Shown here: positions 31,512-38,403 of the stretch, in pieces
Numbering within the stretch: the stretch's first letter is position 1
How the letters are laid out: each line of letters begins with the position of its first letter
Assembly: GCA_050122535.1 (NCBI GenBank)
Contig: JASFIT010000001.1
Span: 1 to 41,019, forward strand
Direction of reading: 5' to 3'
Source of the DNA: JASFEQ01 sp050122535
Lineage (GTDB): Bacteria > Desulfobacterota > DSM-4660 > Desulfatiglandales > HGW-15
Length of the DNA stretch: 41,019 bases
The notes under the pieces: model-generated
The model's input: only the letters and a program-made list of their open reading frames with translations
Databases searched by the model: none
Told to the model about the DNA's origin: nothing
Made by a program: the position numbers and the translations under genes

Positions 31512-31614
31512 TGATTGGCAAGGTCCAGGTAGCAAGACACCGACTGACGAAACGAAATAGCAGGAACCCTAACTGTTACCCCCATGGCATCCATACAGAA
31601 GAGAGGAGAATCAG

Positions 31615-31866
31615 ATGCTCAATACAAATGATAGGCTAATTACGATCCGCGGCCTTATCATCCCAGTGAATTGGGACGAGGGGGGCGAAGTAACCGCAAT
31701 TGCTACCTCCACCTTTGATGAGGAGGAGTATCTGCTGGATTATAATAAAAAAATAGAACGACTCTTCTCGCTTATCCGAAAAGAAGTGGAAGTCACCGGC
31801 TATGTAAGAAAGGAGAAGGGGAAAAAAATCATGAAAGTCCAAAAATTTCACCTAAAGAGGACCTAA
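31615..31866 (+). CDS. Small OB-fold-like protein, paralog A
   Basis: 83 residues after GAGAGGAGAATCAG. It shares a pattern with two proteins at 34806 and 35144: ITIRG.I.P..WD..G.VT...T.DEE.Y, then LF and VE.TG.V. The alternating strands around a WD turn and a VTGYVRKEKG strand suggest a single small beta-barrel such as an OB fold. Function unknown. All three copies lie downstream of sigma-54 promoters with the same operator array. Confidence 0.75.
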   Translation: MLNTNDRLITIRGLIIPVNWDEGGEVTAIATSTFDEEEYLLDYNKKIERLFSLIRKEVEVTGYVRKEKGKKIMKVQKFHLKRT

Positions 31867-31917
31867 CATACGGGACCCGCCACACTCCATACCACTGCTT
31901 CACCCGCCCATGAATCC

Positions 31918-33060
31918 ATGTCTGGCAATCGTATAATCGGCTATGACTTTGCCAGGGCTCTAACCCTTCTCGGCATGCTGCTCATAAATTTTTGGGTGAT
32001 GATGGAAAATACTCCTTTCGATCCCCATTGGCTCGTTTCCACGTTGGATCTCATTCAAGGACGGGCAGCAGCAACATTTGTTCTTCTCGCCGGAGTCGGT
32101 CTGTCCTTGATGTCAAAGAGTGCATTGCTGAACAATGACGCTGCTCGTATGAGAGAAAACCGGTATCTAATTCTTAAACGCGCGCTCTTTCTTTTTATCA
32201 TAGGGATGTTGAACAGTCTGATCTGGAGAGCAGATATCCTGCACGTCTATGGAATTTACTTTGTAATTGGGATGTGTCTCTTGATCGTTCCTACTCGTCG
32301 ACTGTTGCTGCTATCTATTATTCCTGTGGCCGTTTCTTCATTTTTCATGTTGGCGGTTGATTTTGACAGAGGACTGGCGTTTAAGACAGACACCTATTCA
32401 GCTTTCTGGAAACCAACGGCAATGGCTTGGGATATCTTTTTCAATGGCCTTTACCCCGTATTTCCTTGGGCCACTTTCCTGATCCTGGGGATGTGGCTCG
32501 GTCGACAAAGGCTGTCTGACCCTGTTTTGAGGAAGAAAATTTTGTTTATAGGAATCGGCGTCGTTGCTTTTGCTGAATGCATTTCACGCATGGTTTTTCA
32601 CCTCTCTACCTCTGGCTTGAGTGTCTTGGACGCTGATGCGTTACTCATGTGGTTCACCATAGAGCCTTGGGATCCCATGCCACTTTTCATGCTTTCAGCG
32701 GGCGGAACCGCGGTTATCGTTGTCAGCTTCAGCATTTCCATTGCACAGAAGTGGGGCAACACCAAATGGATTCTGCCTTTTGTGTCTGTTGGTCAGACTA
32801 CCCTCACTCTTTATGTCGCCCACATAATTATCGGTAGCATTGCCTTGGAAGTGATGAAAGTGTACGAAGTAGAGCCCTTTCTTTTCCCTATTTGGGGGGC
32901 ATGCGCTTTCTACATCAGTGCACTCATTCTTTGTTCTTATTGGAGAAAAAGTTTTCAAAAAGGGCCCTTAGAGTGGCTCATGCGAAGTTCTCTTGATATT
33001 CCTTTTCCGTTGCGGGCCTTTAGGCACGCAAGAGTAAAATTGGCACAACCTGATTTTTAG
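31918..33060 (+). CDS. DUF418/acyltransferase-like polytopic membrane protein
   Basis: 380 residues with about ten hydrophobic segments. The N-terminus RIIGYDFARALTLLGMLLINFWVMM and the following segment RAAATFVLLAGVGLSLM fit the DUF418/DUF1624 (HGSNAT-like) family. So does VSVGQTTLTLYVAHIIIG near the C-terminus. Relatives are predicted to move acyl groups across membranes; this is not proven. No strong ribosome site precedes the ATG at 31918. Same direction as the preceding gene, 51 bp away, so probably in the same operon. Confidence 0.72.
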   Translation: MSGNRIIGYDFARALTLLGMLLINFWVMMENTPFDPHWLVSTLDLIQGRAAATFVLLAGVGLSLMSKSALLNNDAARMRENRYLILKRALFLFIIGMLNSLIWRADILHVYGIYFVIGMCLLIVPTRRLLLLSIIPVAVSSFFMLAVDFDRGLAFKTDTYSAFWKPTAMAWDIFFNGLYPVFPWATFLILGMWLGRQRLSDPVLRKKILFIGIGVVAFAECISRMVFHLSTSGLSVLDADALLMWFTIEPWDPMPLFMLSAGGTAVIVVSFSISIAQKWGNTKWILPFVSVGQTTLTLYVAHIIIGSIALEVMKVYEVEPFLFPIWGACAFYISALILCSYWRKSFQKGPLEWLMRSSLDIPFPLRAFRHARVKLAQPDF

Positions 33061-33153
33061 ATGAGATATGACGGGCATTAGACTCAGCATACACCTCGTT
33101 TATGCAAGTTGCTTTCTTGAGCGTTTGACGAGGACTAAAGAGGAGGAATTCGT

Positions 33154-33315
33154 ATGAATCAAAATTTCAAAGGGCCACCCGAAACCGAATCTGCTTCTAC
33201 TCATCCAGATTTGGTCATTGATGATATTATCCAATCCATTGAGAAGGTGGATAGGGAAATAGAGAGATTTTACAAAATCCATAGAACCGAATTGACAGCC
33301 ACAGATGATGACTGA
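33154..33315 (+). CDS. Small hypothetical protein, 53 aa
   Basis: ATG at 33154 preceded by AGGAGG 8 bp upstream. It encodes an acidic protein with one long amphipathic helix (HPDLVIDDIIQSIEKVDREI region, continuing through ERFYKI). No family recognised. The ideal ribosome site and its place in the operon argue that it is expressed. Confidence 0.6.
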   Translation: MNQNFKGPPETESASTHPDLVIDDIIQSIEKVDREIERFYKIHRTELTATDDD

Positions 33316-33470
33316 AGCTCCTCAGGAGGGCGAGTGGACCAGGAGTTGACGTCTTTATTGCACCCGTTTGGTTCTATCCAAATCTGGTCCTGTGGGATTT
33401 AGGGAAACTGAATGCTTGACGATGATGATTCGGACAGTAGGGTCAGCGCGACCGAAAGGAGGAAAAGACC

Positions 33471-33686
33471 ATGAGAATCAATTGTAATATTTGCGGGTAT
33501 GAGTTGAATTTGGATCACAAAGTGTTCCAGAACTATGAAGGTCCTATCAAGTGCTTCTATTGCGGCAATGTGATGCTTATCAAAACTAGCCGGGGAATAG
33601 TAGACTCTATAGAATCATCAAGCGTTCTACTACCACAATCCCCCGGACGTGCGGTCAGGCGCACGCCTCAAAACCCGGAATTGTGA
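33471..33686 (+). CDS. Small zinc-ribbon protein, 71 aa
   Basis: MRINCNICGYELNLDHKVF and IKCFYCGNVMLIK give two CxxC knuckles (residues 5-8 and 28-31), as in zinc-ribbon proteins. The C-terminal half is low in structure (SPGRAVRRTPQNPEL). AAAGGAGGAAAAGACC precedes the ATG. Just before the universal stress protein gene and probably co-transcribed. Confidence 0.72.
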   Translation: MRINCNICGYELNLDHKVFQNYEGPIKCFYCGNVMLIKTSRGIVDSIESSSVLLPQSPGRAVRRTPQNPEL

Positions 33687-33723
33687 TTTCTTCCAACTTT
33701 CAGGATGAAATAGGAGCTCGATC

Positions 33724-34224
33724 ATGCAGAACCAGAGACTGGATGTAAAGCAAGAGGTAGCCGAAAAAGGTTCTACAATTTTGGTGGCAGTAGATTTTTC
33801 CCCTTGTTCCCTGTTGGCATTGAGGAAGGCAAAGTCTATATTGGGGCAAAAGCCAGCCCGAATCTTGGTGCTCCATGTGATTGACAAAGATTTCATTGAA
33901 AGATGTGTTCGCCACGGCCTGGGGTCAGAGGAAGAAGTCAGCAAAAAACTATTTCTTCGTGCCAAAGAAAAACTTGATCATGTCCTTCGTCAAGAAGGAA
34001 TGGATGTTGAGCACGTGGAAAAATTGGTTTGCCCAGGGACGCCCTACCTGGAAATAAACAAGAGGGCACTCCAGATCGGCGCCGACATGGTTGTAATGGG
34101 ATGTAGTGGAAACTCCGGGGACATGGATAATATCTTTTTCGGTAGCACAACCGAGAGGGTCTTGAGATTTATCAAACGTCCCGTGCTCTGTGTGCCAGAT
34201 AGCGAAGACAATAAACTGGACTAA
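33724..34224 (+). CDS. Universal stress protein (UspA family)
   Basis: 166 residues. TILVAVDFSPCSLLALRKA forms the first strand and helix; ILVLHVID the next. The C-terminal ATP-binding motif is MGCSGNSGDMDNIFFGSTTERVLRFIKRPVLCVP, of the G-2x-G-9x-G-S/T type. It has an extra N-terminal 16 residues before the domain. Last gene before the hairpin at 34259, in the putative operon from the promoter at 31190. Confidence 0.92.
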   Translation: MQNQRLDVKQEVAEKGSTILVAVDFSPCSLLALRKAKSILGQKPARILVLHVIDKDFIERCVRHGLGSEEEVSKKLFLRAKEKLDHVLRQEGMDVEHVEKLVCPGTPYLEINKRALQIGADMVVMGCSGNSGDMDNIFFGSTTERVLRFIKRPVLCVPDSEDNKLD

Positions 34225-34258
34225 AGAATCCGCACCCGAAGAATACGGCTCTAAGTAT

Positions 34259-34275
34259 GCCCCCCATAGGGGGGC
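34259..34275 (+). terminator. GC hairpin after the universal stress protein gene
   Basis: GCCCCCC and GGGGGGC (7 bp) around ATA, 34 bp past the stop. No T-run follows, so the terminator reading is tentative; it does separate two regulon operons. Confidence 0.4.
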
Positions 34276-34305
34276 GTCACTGCTGAATCCCACGGTACCC
34301 TGACC

Positions 34306-34397
34306 AGGAAAAATCCCCCCGCCCGCCATTCCATCCTCCGTAGCAAGCTACTGCGGAGGACGGGCGCGAACCGCTCAGGCGAGGCGGGGGGGGATTT
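34306..34397. repeat. Palindromic dispersed repeat
   Basis: Outer arms AAATCCCCCC and GGGGGGATTT. Inside are CCTCCGTAGC/GCTACTGCGGAGG and CCGCTCAGGCGAGGCGGG, both with relatives in the 9197-9380 spacer. It sits upstream of the operator array of the 34806 operon. Confidence 0.65.
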
Positions 34398-34519
34398 GAT
34401 AGAGATTCCTTTAATCAACACCATCTCGGCCTTCAGTCCAGCCCCATTCGGGACCGGCATAGCCCGTCCCACATGACCGCACCCATAGGGTACGGGTTTC
34501 CAAGTCTCACTAAATTTCG

Positions 34520-34563
34520 GAATTCTGGGTTCCGATAGCCGAAGAAAGCAGAACTCAAAGTTC
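34520..34563. promoter_or_regulatory. Distal activator pair of the 34806 operon
   Basis: GAATTCTGGGTTC (34520-34532) and GAACTCAAAGTTC (34551-34563; AGAACT/AGTTCT perfect). Centres 31 bp apart, 208 and 177 bp from the -12 element at 34734. Confidence 0.8.
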
Positions 34564-34651
34564 TTCGCGTCATTTTCACGTTTTTTCAATATCTTAAACG
34601 TCTACAAAGGTTGTTGCGGCTGACAGCCAGCCCACCCAGCCGAGCCTATCT

Positions 34652-34664
34652 GAACTATGAGTTC
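34652..34664. promoter_or_regulatory. Proximal activator site of the 34806 operon
   Basis: GAACTATGAGTTC, a perfect palindrome. Centre 76 bp from the last base of the -12 element. Confidence 0.8.
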
Positions 34665-34719
34665 TTATAGTATGCTGCACATATGAGCATAATGTAGACA
34701 TATCAACAAGTTATGGCTG

Positions 34720-34734
34720 TGGCATATCTATTGC
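34720..34734 (+). promoter_or_regulatory. Sigma-54 promoter of the 34806-groEL operon
   Basis: TGGCAT-ATCTA-TTGC followed by TTTGG. Predicted start near 34746, about 60 nt before the ATG at 34806. No other promoter was seen before groES. Confidence 0.83.
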
Positions 34735-34805
34735 TTTGGGGTTTGTAACTGAATGGTACACGGCTTTCGCCTGACGCAAGAATCCTCTGGAGAGGAAAGA
34801 TACAA

Positions 34806-35072
34806 ATGCAAGAGCATCAAAAGAGAGAGATCACCATTCGCGGCACTATCCTTCCAGATGAGTGGGACAAGAATGGTCATGTTACGAGTGTCGGGATAGG
34901 GACCGAAGATGAAGAGGATTATATTATCTTTCTGGATAAAATTGGAGAGAAATTATTCAAGTTCGTCGACCGAAAAGTAGAGGCTACGGGTACTGTGAAG
35001 AACGTGTACGGCGATTTTGTCCTCACGGTAAACAACTACAAGCTCTTACCAGAGGACGATGAAGAAGAATAA
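34806..35072 (+). CDS. Small OB-fold-like protein, paralog B
   Basis: 88 residues. REITIRGTILPDEWDKNGHVTSVGIGTEDEEDY aligns with paralogs A (31615) and C (35144); the second half has KLFKFVDRKVEATGTVKN and VNNYKLL. The C-terminal tail is acidic (PEDDEEE). GGAGAGGAAAGATACAA precedes the ATG. First gene of the operon under the promoter at 34720. Function unknown; a single beta-barrel is likely. Confidence 0.78.
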   Translation: MQEHQKREITIRGTILPDEWDKNGHVTSVGIGTEDEEDYIIFLDKIGEKLFKFVDRKVEATGTVKNVYGDFVLTVNNYKLLPEDDEEE

Positions 35073-35143
35073 TTTTGTGCGCAACATTCTTTGCAATCAG
35101 TTTCTAAATAAGTGACGGACTGTTCGCATGAGGAGATAAACAT

Positions 35144-35479
35144 ATGAAAAGGGAAGATTCATCAGAGGAGATTACCATAACGGGTTATGTGACACCAAGA
35201 GATTGGGACTGGAACGATGTTGTGAGCGCTGTCAGCATAGAGACCCATGATAATGTGTATGCAATCGAACCAAATAGCCTGGGTGAAGAACTCTTCAGTG
35301 AACTGGATAGCGAGGTGGAAGTAACAGGATTTCTCGAAAAAGACAGGGATGGAACAAAGCGAATAACTGTTACAAGCTATGAAGTCCTGATCGAACCCGG
35401 CGACAGAGAAGAGGAGAATTACGGATATGACGATGATGGGCAGGAGTTTGGATCTAAACAAGGGGAAAGTCCGATCTAA
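35144..35479 (+). CDS. Small OB-fold-like protein, paralog C, with acidic tail
   Basis: 111 residues. EEITITGYVTPRDWDWNDVVSAVSIETHDNVY, LGEELFSELDSEVEVTGFLEKDRDG and ITVTSYEVL match the shared pattern of the three paralogs. About 25 extra residues form a highly acidic C-terminal tail. GAGGAG lies upstream of the ATG. It follows paralog B by 71 bp and is probably co-transcribed. Confidence 0.76.
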   Translation: MKREDSSEEITITGYVTPRDWDWNDVVSAVSIETHDNVYAIEPNSLGEELFSELDSEVEVTGFLEKDRDGTKRITVTSYEVLIEPGDREEENYGYDDDGQEFGSKQGESPI

Positions 35480-35505
35480 ATCTGCAAGAAGAAAGGAAAT
35501 AGGAA

Positions 35506-35619
35506 ATGAAAGAGAGTGCAGTTGATCTTTTTAGTGGGGCCAGTGGACAGCACGTACCGTTTACTGAAGAAGCTGACTTTCCGAAAGATTACATTTCTTC
35601 AGAAGAGGAGCTTATATGA
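35506..35619 (+). CDS. Very small acidic protein, 37 aa
   Basis: ATG at 35506 after AGGAAATAGGAA. Its stop overlaps the next start (ATATGA at 35614-35619), so it is translationally coupled to the DksA-like gene. The sequence (MKESAVDLFSG...DFPKDYISSEEELI) matches no family I know. Coupling and ribosome site are the support. Confidence 0.55.
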   Translation: MKESAVDLFSGASGQHVPFTEEADFPKDYISSEEELI

Positions 35620-35996
35620 ATCCTAGGCAGCTTGAGTATTTCCGACGTAAACTCCTCTCCTGGCGTGAGCAACTTTTGAAAGAATCGGGTGAGAGCCTCC
35701 AGCGCCTAAAGGAAAGTAGCACAAGGGAAATTGATCTTTTGGACCAAGGCACTCTTGAGACGAGTAGCAATTTAAAGCTTAGCACTCGCGATAGGTGCCT
35801 GGTACTTGTCGACGAAATTGATGATGCTTTAGAGAGGATCAAGGATGGTACCTACGGGTACTGTGAGGATACAGGCGAAGAAATTGGGTTGAAGCGCCTT
35901 GAAGCCCGTCCCACTGCTAGGCTCTGTCTTGAAGCCCAAGAATGGCGTGAACGTGGGAGGAGGCGAAAGGGGCGGTGGAATCTGGCCTATGCCTGA
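35616..35996 (+). CDS. DksA/TraR-family protein with reduced zinc motif
   Basis: 126 residues. An N-terminal coiled coil (RQLEYFRRKLLSWREQLLKE and onward to about residue 75) is followed by the DksA globular region GTYGYCEDTGEEIGLKRLEARPTARLCLEAQEWRER. Classical DksA has four zinc cysteines; here only two remain at those positions (C..T...C..A pattern), like the cysteine-poor DksA variants of other proteobacteria. It would bind the RNA polymerase secondary channel and could adjust transcription during stress. It lies 42 bp upstream of groES with no promoter seen between. Confidence 0.85.
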   Translation: MNPRQLEYFRRKLLSWREQLLKESGESLQRLKESSTREIDLLDQGTLETSSNLKLSTRDRCLVLVDEIDDALERIKDGTYGYCEDTGEEIGLKRLEARPTARLCLEAQEWRERGRRRKGRWNLAYA

Positions 35997-36038
35997 TTAT
36001 TAATCAGTTTGAAGAGAATTTAAAGGAGGTTTTGAGAG

Positions 36039-36329
36039 ATGAACATAAAACCATTGAACGACAGGGTACTCGTTTTGAGGATTGAGGAGGAGCAAAAGAC
36101 CTCGGGCGGGATCGTTATTCCGGATACGGCCAAAGAAAAACCGCAGGAAGGAAAAGTGATTGCTGTTGGGCCCGGGAGATTTGACGAAAAGGGAAAACGA
36201 ATTCCTGTGGACATCAAGAAGAATGATCGCGTGCTTTTTGGCAAGTATGCGGGCAATGAAATAAAGCTTGATGGTGTGGAACATATAATAATGCGAGAGG
36301 ATGATATCCTCGGTATTGTGGACAAATAA
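36039..36329 (+). CDS. groES: Co-chaperonin GroES
   Basis: 96 residues, full length. MNIKPLNDRVLVLRIEEEQKTSGGIVIPDTAKEKPQEGKVIAVGPG includes the mobile loop, and it ends EDDILGIVDK. It caps GroEL during folding. AAAGGAGG precedes the ATG. No CIRCE inverted repeat and no sigma-32-like promoter was seen upstream, so it is probably transcribed from the sigma-54 promoter at 34720 through the small genes and the DksA-like gene. Confidence 0.97.
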   Translation: MNIKPLNDRVLVLRIEEEQKTSGGIVIPDTAKEKPQEGKVIAVGPGRFDEKGKRIPVDIKKNDRVLFGKYAGNEIKLDGVEHIIMREDDILGIVDK

Positions 36330-36343
36330 GGAGGTGTTGAGTC

Positions 36344-37966
36344 ATGGCAAAAAAGGAAATCAAATATAGCGCGCAGGCCAGAGAAAAGATGATGAAAGGT
36401 GTGGACACCCTGGCCAATGCCGTTAAAGTAACCCTCGGACCAAAGGGCCGGAATGTGCTCCTCGAGAAGTCGTGGGGCTCGCCCAAGATCAGCAAAGACG
36501 GAGTGACCGTAGCCAAGGAGATCGAACTTGAAGATAAGTTCGAGAACATGGGCGCACAGATGGTCAAGGAGGTGGCCTCCAAAACCTCTGATGCTGCAGG
36601 AGACGGCACCACAACGGCCACCATCCTTGCTCAGGCTATATACCGCGAAGGCTCCAAGCTATTAGCCGCGGGGTCTAACCCTATGGCCATAAAAAGAGGT
36701 GTGGAAAAGGCAGTGGGAGTCGTGGTGGAAGAGCTTAAGAAGCTCTCAAAACCAACGAAAGACAAGGTGGAAATTGCCCAAGTGGGCACCATCTCGGCAA
36801 ACAACGATAGCACCATCGGGGATATTATCTCTGAGGCCATGGAAAAGGTGGGCAAAGAGGGCGTTATCACCGTTGAAGAAGCCAAAGCTATGGAGACCAC
36901 TCTGGAGATTGTGGAAGGGATGCAGTTTGATCGTGGATACCTGAGCCCCTACTTCGTGACGGATGCTGAGAAAATGGAGGTAGAGCTCGAGGAACCTTAC
37001 ATCCTTTTGAATGAAAAAAAGATCAGCAACATGAAAGACCTCCTTCCTATCCTGGAACAAATCGCCAAGATGGGTAAACCCTTTCTGATCATTGCAGAGG
37101 ATGTGGACGGGGAGGCCCTGGCCACCCTGGTGGTCAACAAGCTACGTGGGACCCTGAAATGTGCAGCCGTCAAGGCACCTGGTTTCGGCGACAGGCGTAA
37201 GGCGGTACTCCAGGATATTGCCATACTGACGGGTGGTCAGGTGGTCAGTGAAGACCTGGGCATAAAGCTAGAAAATATTACCTTAAATGACTTGGGCACT
37301 GCCAAGCGAATCACCATTGACAAGGACAACACCACGATCGTGGATGGAGGAGGTGACCGTGTGGCCCTTGAGGGCAGGGTTAAACAGCTAAGGGTCCAAG
37401 TTGATGAGACCACCTCTGATTACGACAGAGAAAAACTCCAGGAGCGGCTGGCCAAGCTGATCGGGGGCGTCGCCGTGATTAACGTAGGCGCAGCGACCGA
37501 AACCGAAATGAAGGAGAAAAAGGACAGGGTTGAGGACGCCCTTAATGCCACCCGGGCTGCAGTGGAAGAAGGGATTGTTCCGGGCGGTGGTGTTGCCTAC
37601 TTGAGGGCGATGAAAGCGCTTGACAAACTCCAGTTGCCTGGAGAAGAGCAATTTGGGATCAAGCTGGTAAGACGGGCCCTCGAAGAACCCATTAGAGAAA
37701 TTGCCAACAATGCAGGTTTTGAGGGATCTATTGTCACCAGGCGAGTTATGGATGCTGAGGGCAATTTTGGATTCAATGCTGAAACAGGTGTCTACGAAGA
37801 CCTGATGAAAGCGGGTGTTGTGGATCCCACCAAGGTGACTCGATTGGCGCTCCAAAATGCAGCATCTGTGGCTGGACTCCTTCTCACCACCGAAGCCATG
37901 GTTGCTGAGAAGCCGGAAAAGAGGAAGGCTGCGGCACCGGCTATGCCTCCAGAGGATATGTACTAG
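36344..37966 (+). CDS. groEL: Chaperonin GroEL
   Basis: 540 residues, complete. Landmarks are LGPKGRNVLLEKSWGSPKISKDGVTVAKEI, the ATPase motif AGDGTTTATILAQ and VEEGIVPGGGVAYLRA. The C-terminus is KRKAAAPAMPPEDMY and lacks the GGM repeats of many GroELs. It follows groES by 14 bp. It forms the 14-mer folding chamber in the cytoplasm. Confidence 0.98.
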   Translation: MAKKEIKYSAQAREKMMKGVDTLANAVKVTLGPKGRNVLLEKSWGSPKISKDGVTVAKEIELEDKFENMGAQMVKEVASKTSDAAGDGTTTATILAQAIYREGSKLLAAGSNPMAIKRGVEKAVGVVVEELKKLSKPTKDKVEIAQVGTISANNDSTIGDIISEAMEKVGKEGVITVEEAKAMETTLEIVEGMQFDRGYLSPYFVTDAEKMEVELEEPYILLNEKKISNMKDLLPILEQIAKMGKPFLIIAEDVDGEALATLVVNKLRGTLKCAAVKAPGFGDRRKAVLQDIAILTGGQVVSEDLGIKLENITLNDLGTAKRITIDKDNTTIVDGGGDRVALEGRVKQLRVQVDETTSDYDREKLQERLAKLIGGVAVINVGAATETEMKEKKDRVEDALNATRAAVEEGIVPGGGVAYLRAMKALDKLQLPGEEQFGIKLVRRALEEPIREIANNAGFEGSIVTRRVMDAEGNFGFNAETGVYEDLMKAGVVDPTKVTRLALQNAASVAGLLLTTEAMVAEKPEKRKAAAPAMPPEDMY

Positions 37967-38026
37967 GCACTTCCAATAGATTTTGACAGGTGGGTGACAG
38001 GGGGTCCTTCGGATAGGCCCCCTAAC

Positions 38027-38045
38027 CCTCCTGCCTAGTAGGAGG
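38027..38045 (+). promoter_or_regulatory. Hairpin covering the ribosome site of the FmdB-like gene
   Basis: CCTCCT (38027-38032) pairs with AGGAGG (38040-38045), the Shine-Dalgarno of the gene at 38052. A second hairpin (AGGGGG/CCCCCT, 37999-38023) lies just upstream. Together they could limit translation relative to groEL. Confidence 0.4.
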
Positions 38046-38051
38046 TTTAAA

Positions 38052-38216
38052 ATGCCCATATATGAGTTCATCTGCCAGAAATGTAATAAACCCTTCACCC
38101 TAACCATAGCCATTTCAGAACATGAAAAGAAGAAGTTTCGATGTCCAGAATGCAGAAGCACCAGGGTGAAGCAGCAAATCACATCTTTTCAGACAAAGAC
38201 CTCTAAAAAGAGTTAG
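38052..38216 (+). CDS. FmdB-like small zinc-ribbon protein
   Basis: 54 residues: MPIYEFICQKCNKPFTL is the family start, with CQKC near the N-terminus and CPEC later (FRCPECRSTRVKQQI). FmdB-type regulatory/zinc-ribbon proteins share this layout. AGGAGG lies 6 bp before the ATG. It is 85 bp after groEL on the same strand. Confidence 0.8.
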   Translation: MPIYEFICQKCNKPFTLTIAISEHEKKKFRCPECRSTRVKQQITSFQTKTSKKS

Positions 38217-38403
38217 CCTTGGATTTATAAACAGGTTTGCTGAGGTGCCTGGGGCAGCGTTGCTCCTGGCCAAAACGCACTCTTGTGGGTGTTCCTTCCC
38301 TAGCCCCTTTGATATAATAGGGGCTATTGTTTTGGGAAGGGTATGCGCAGGTCGAATAATTCTTGATGGAACCGCAGAAAAAGGCAGAGTTGAGGGATTC
38401 ACA

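Noticed and set aside
35997..36038. CIRCE or heat-shock sigma promoter before groES
   Set aside because: Looked for the TTAGCACTC-N9-GAGTGCTAA repeat and a heat-shock -35/-10; neither is present in the 42-bp gap.
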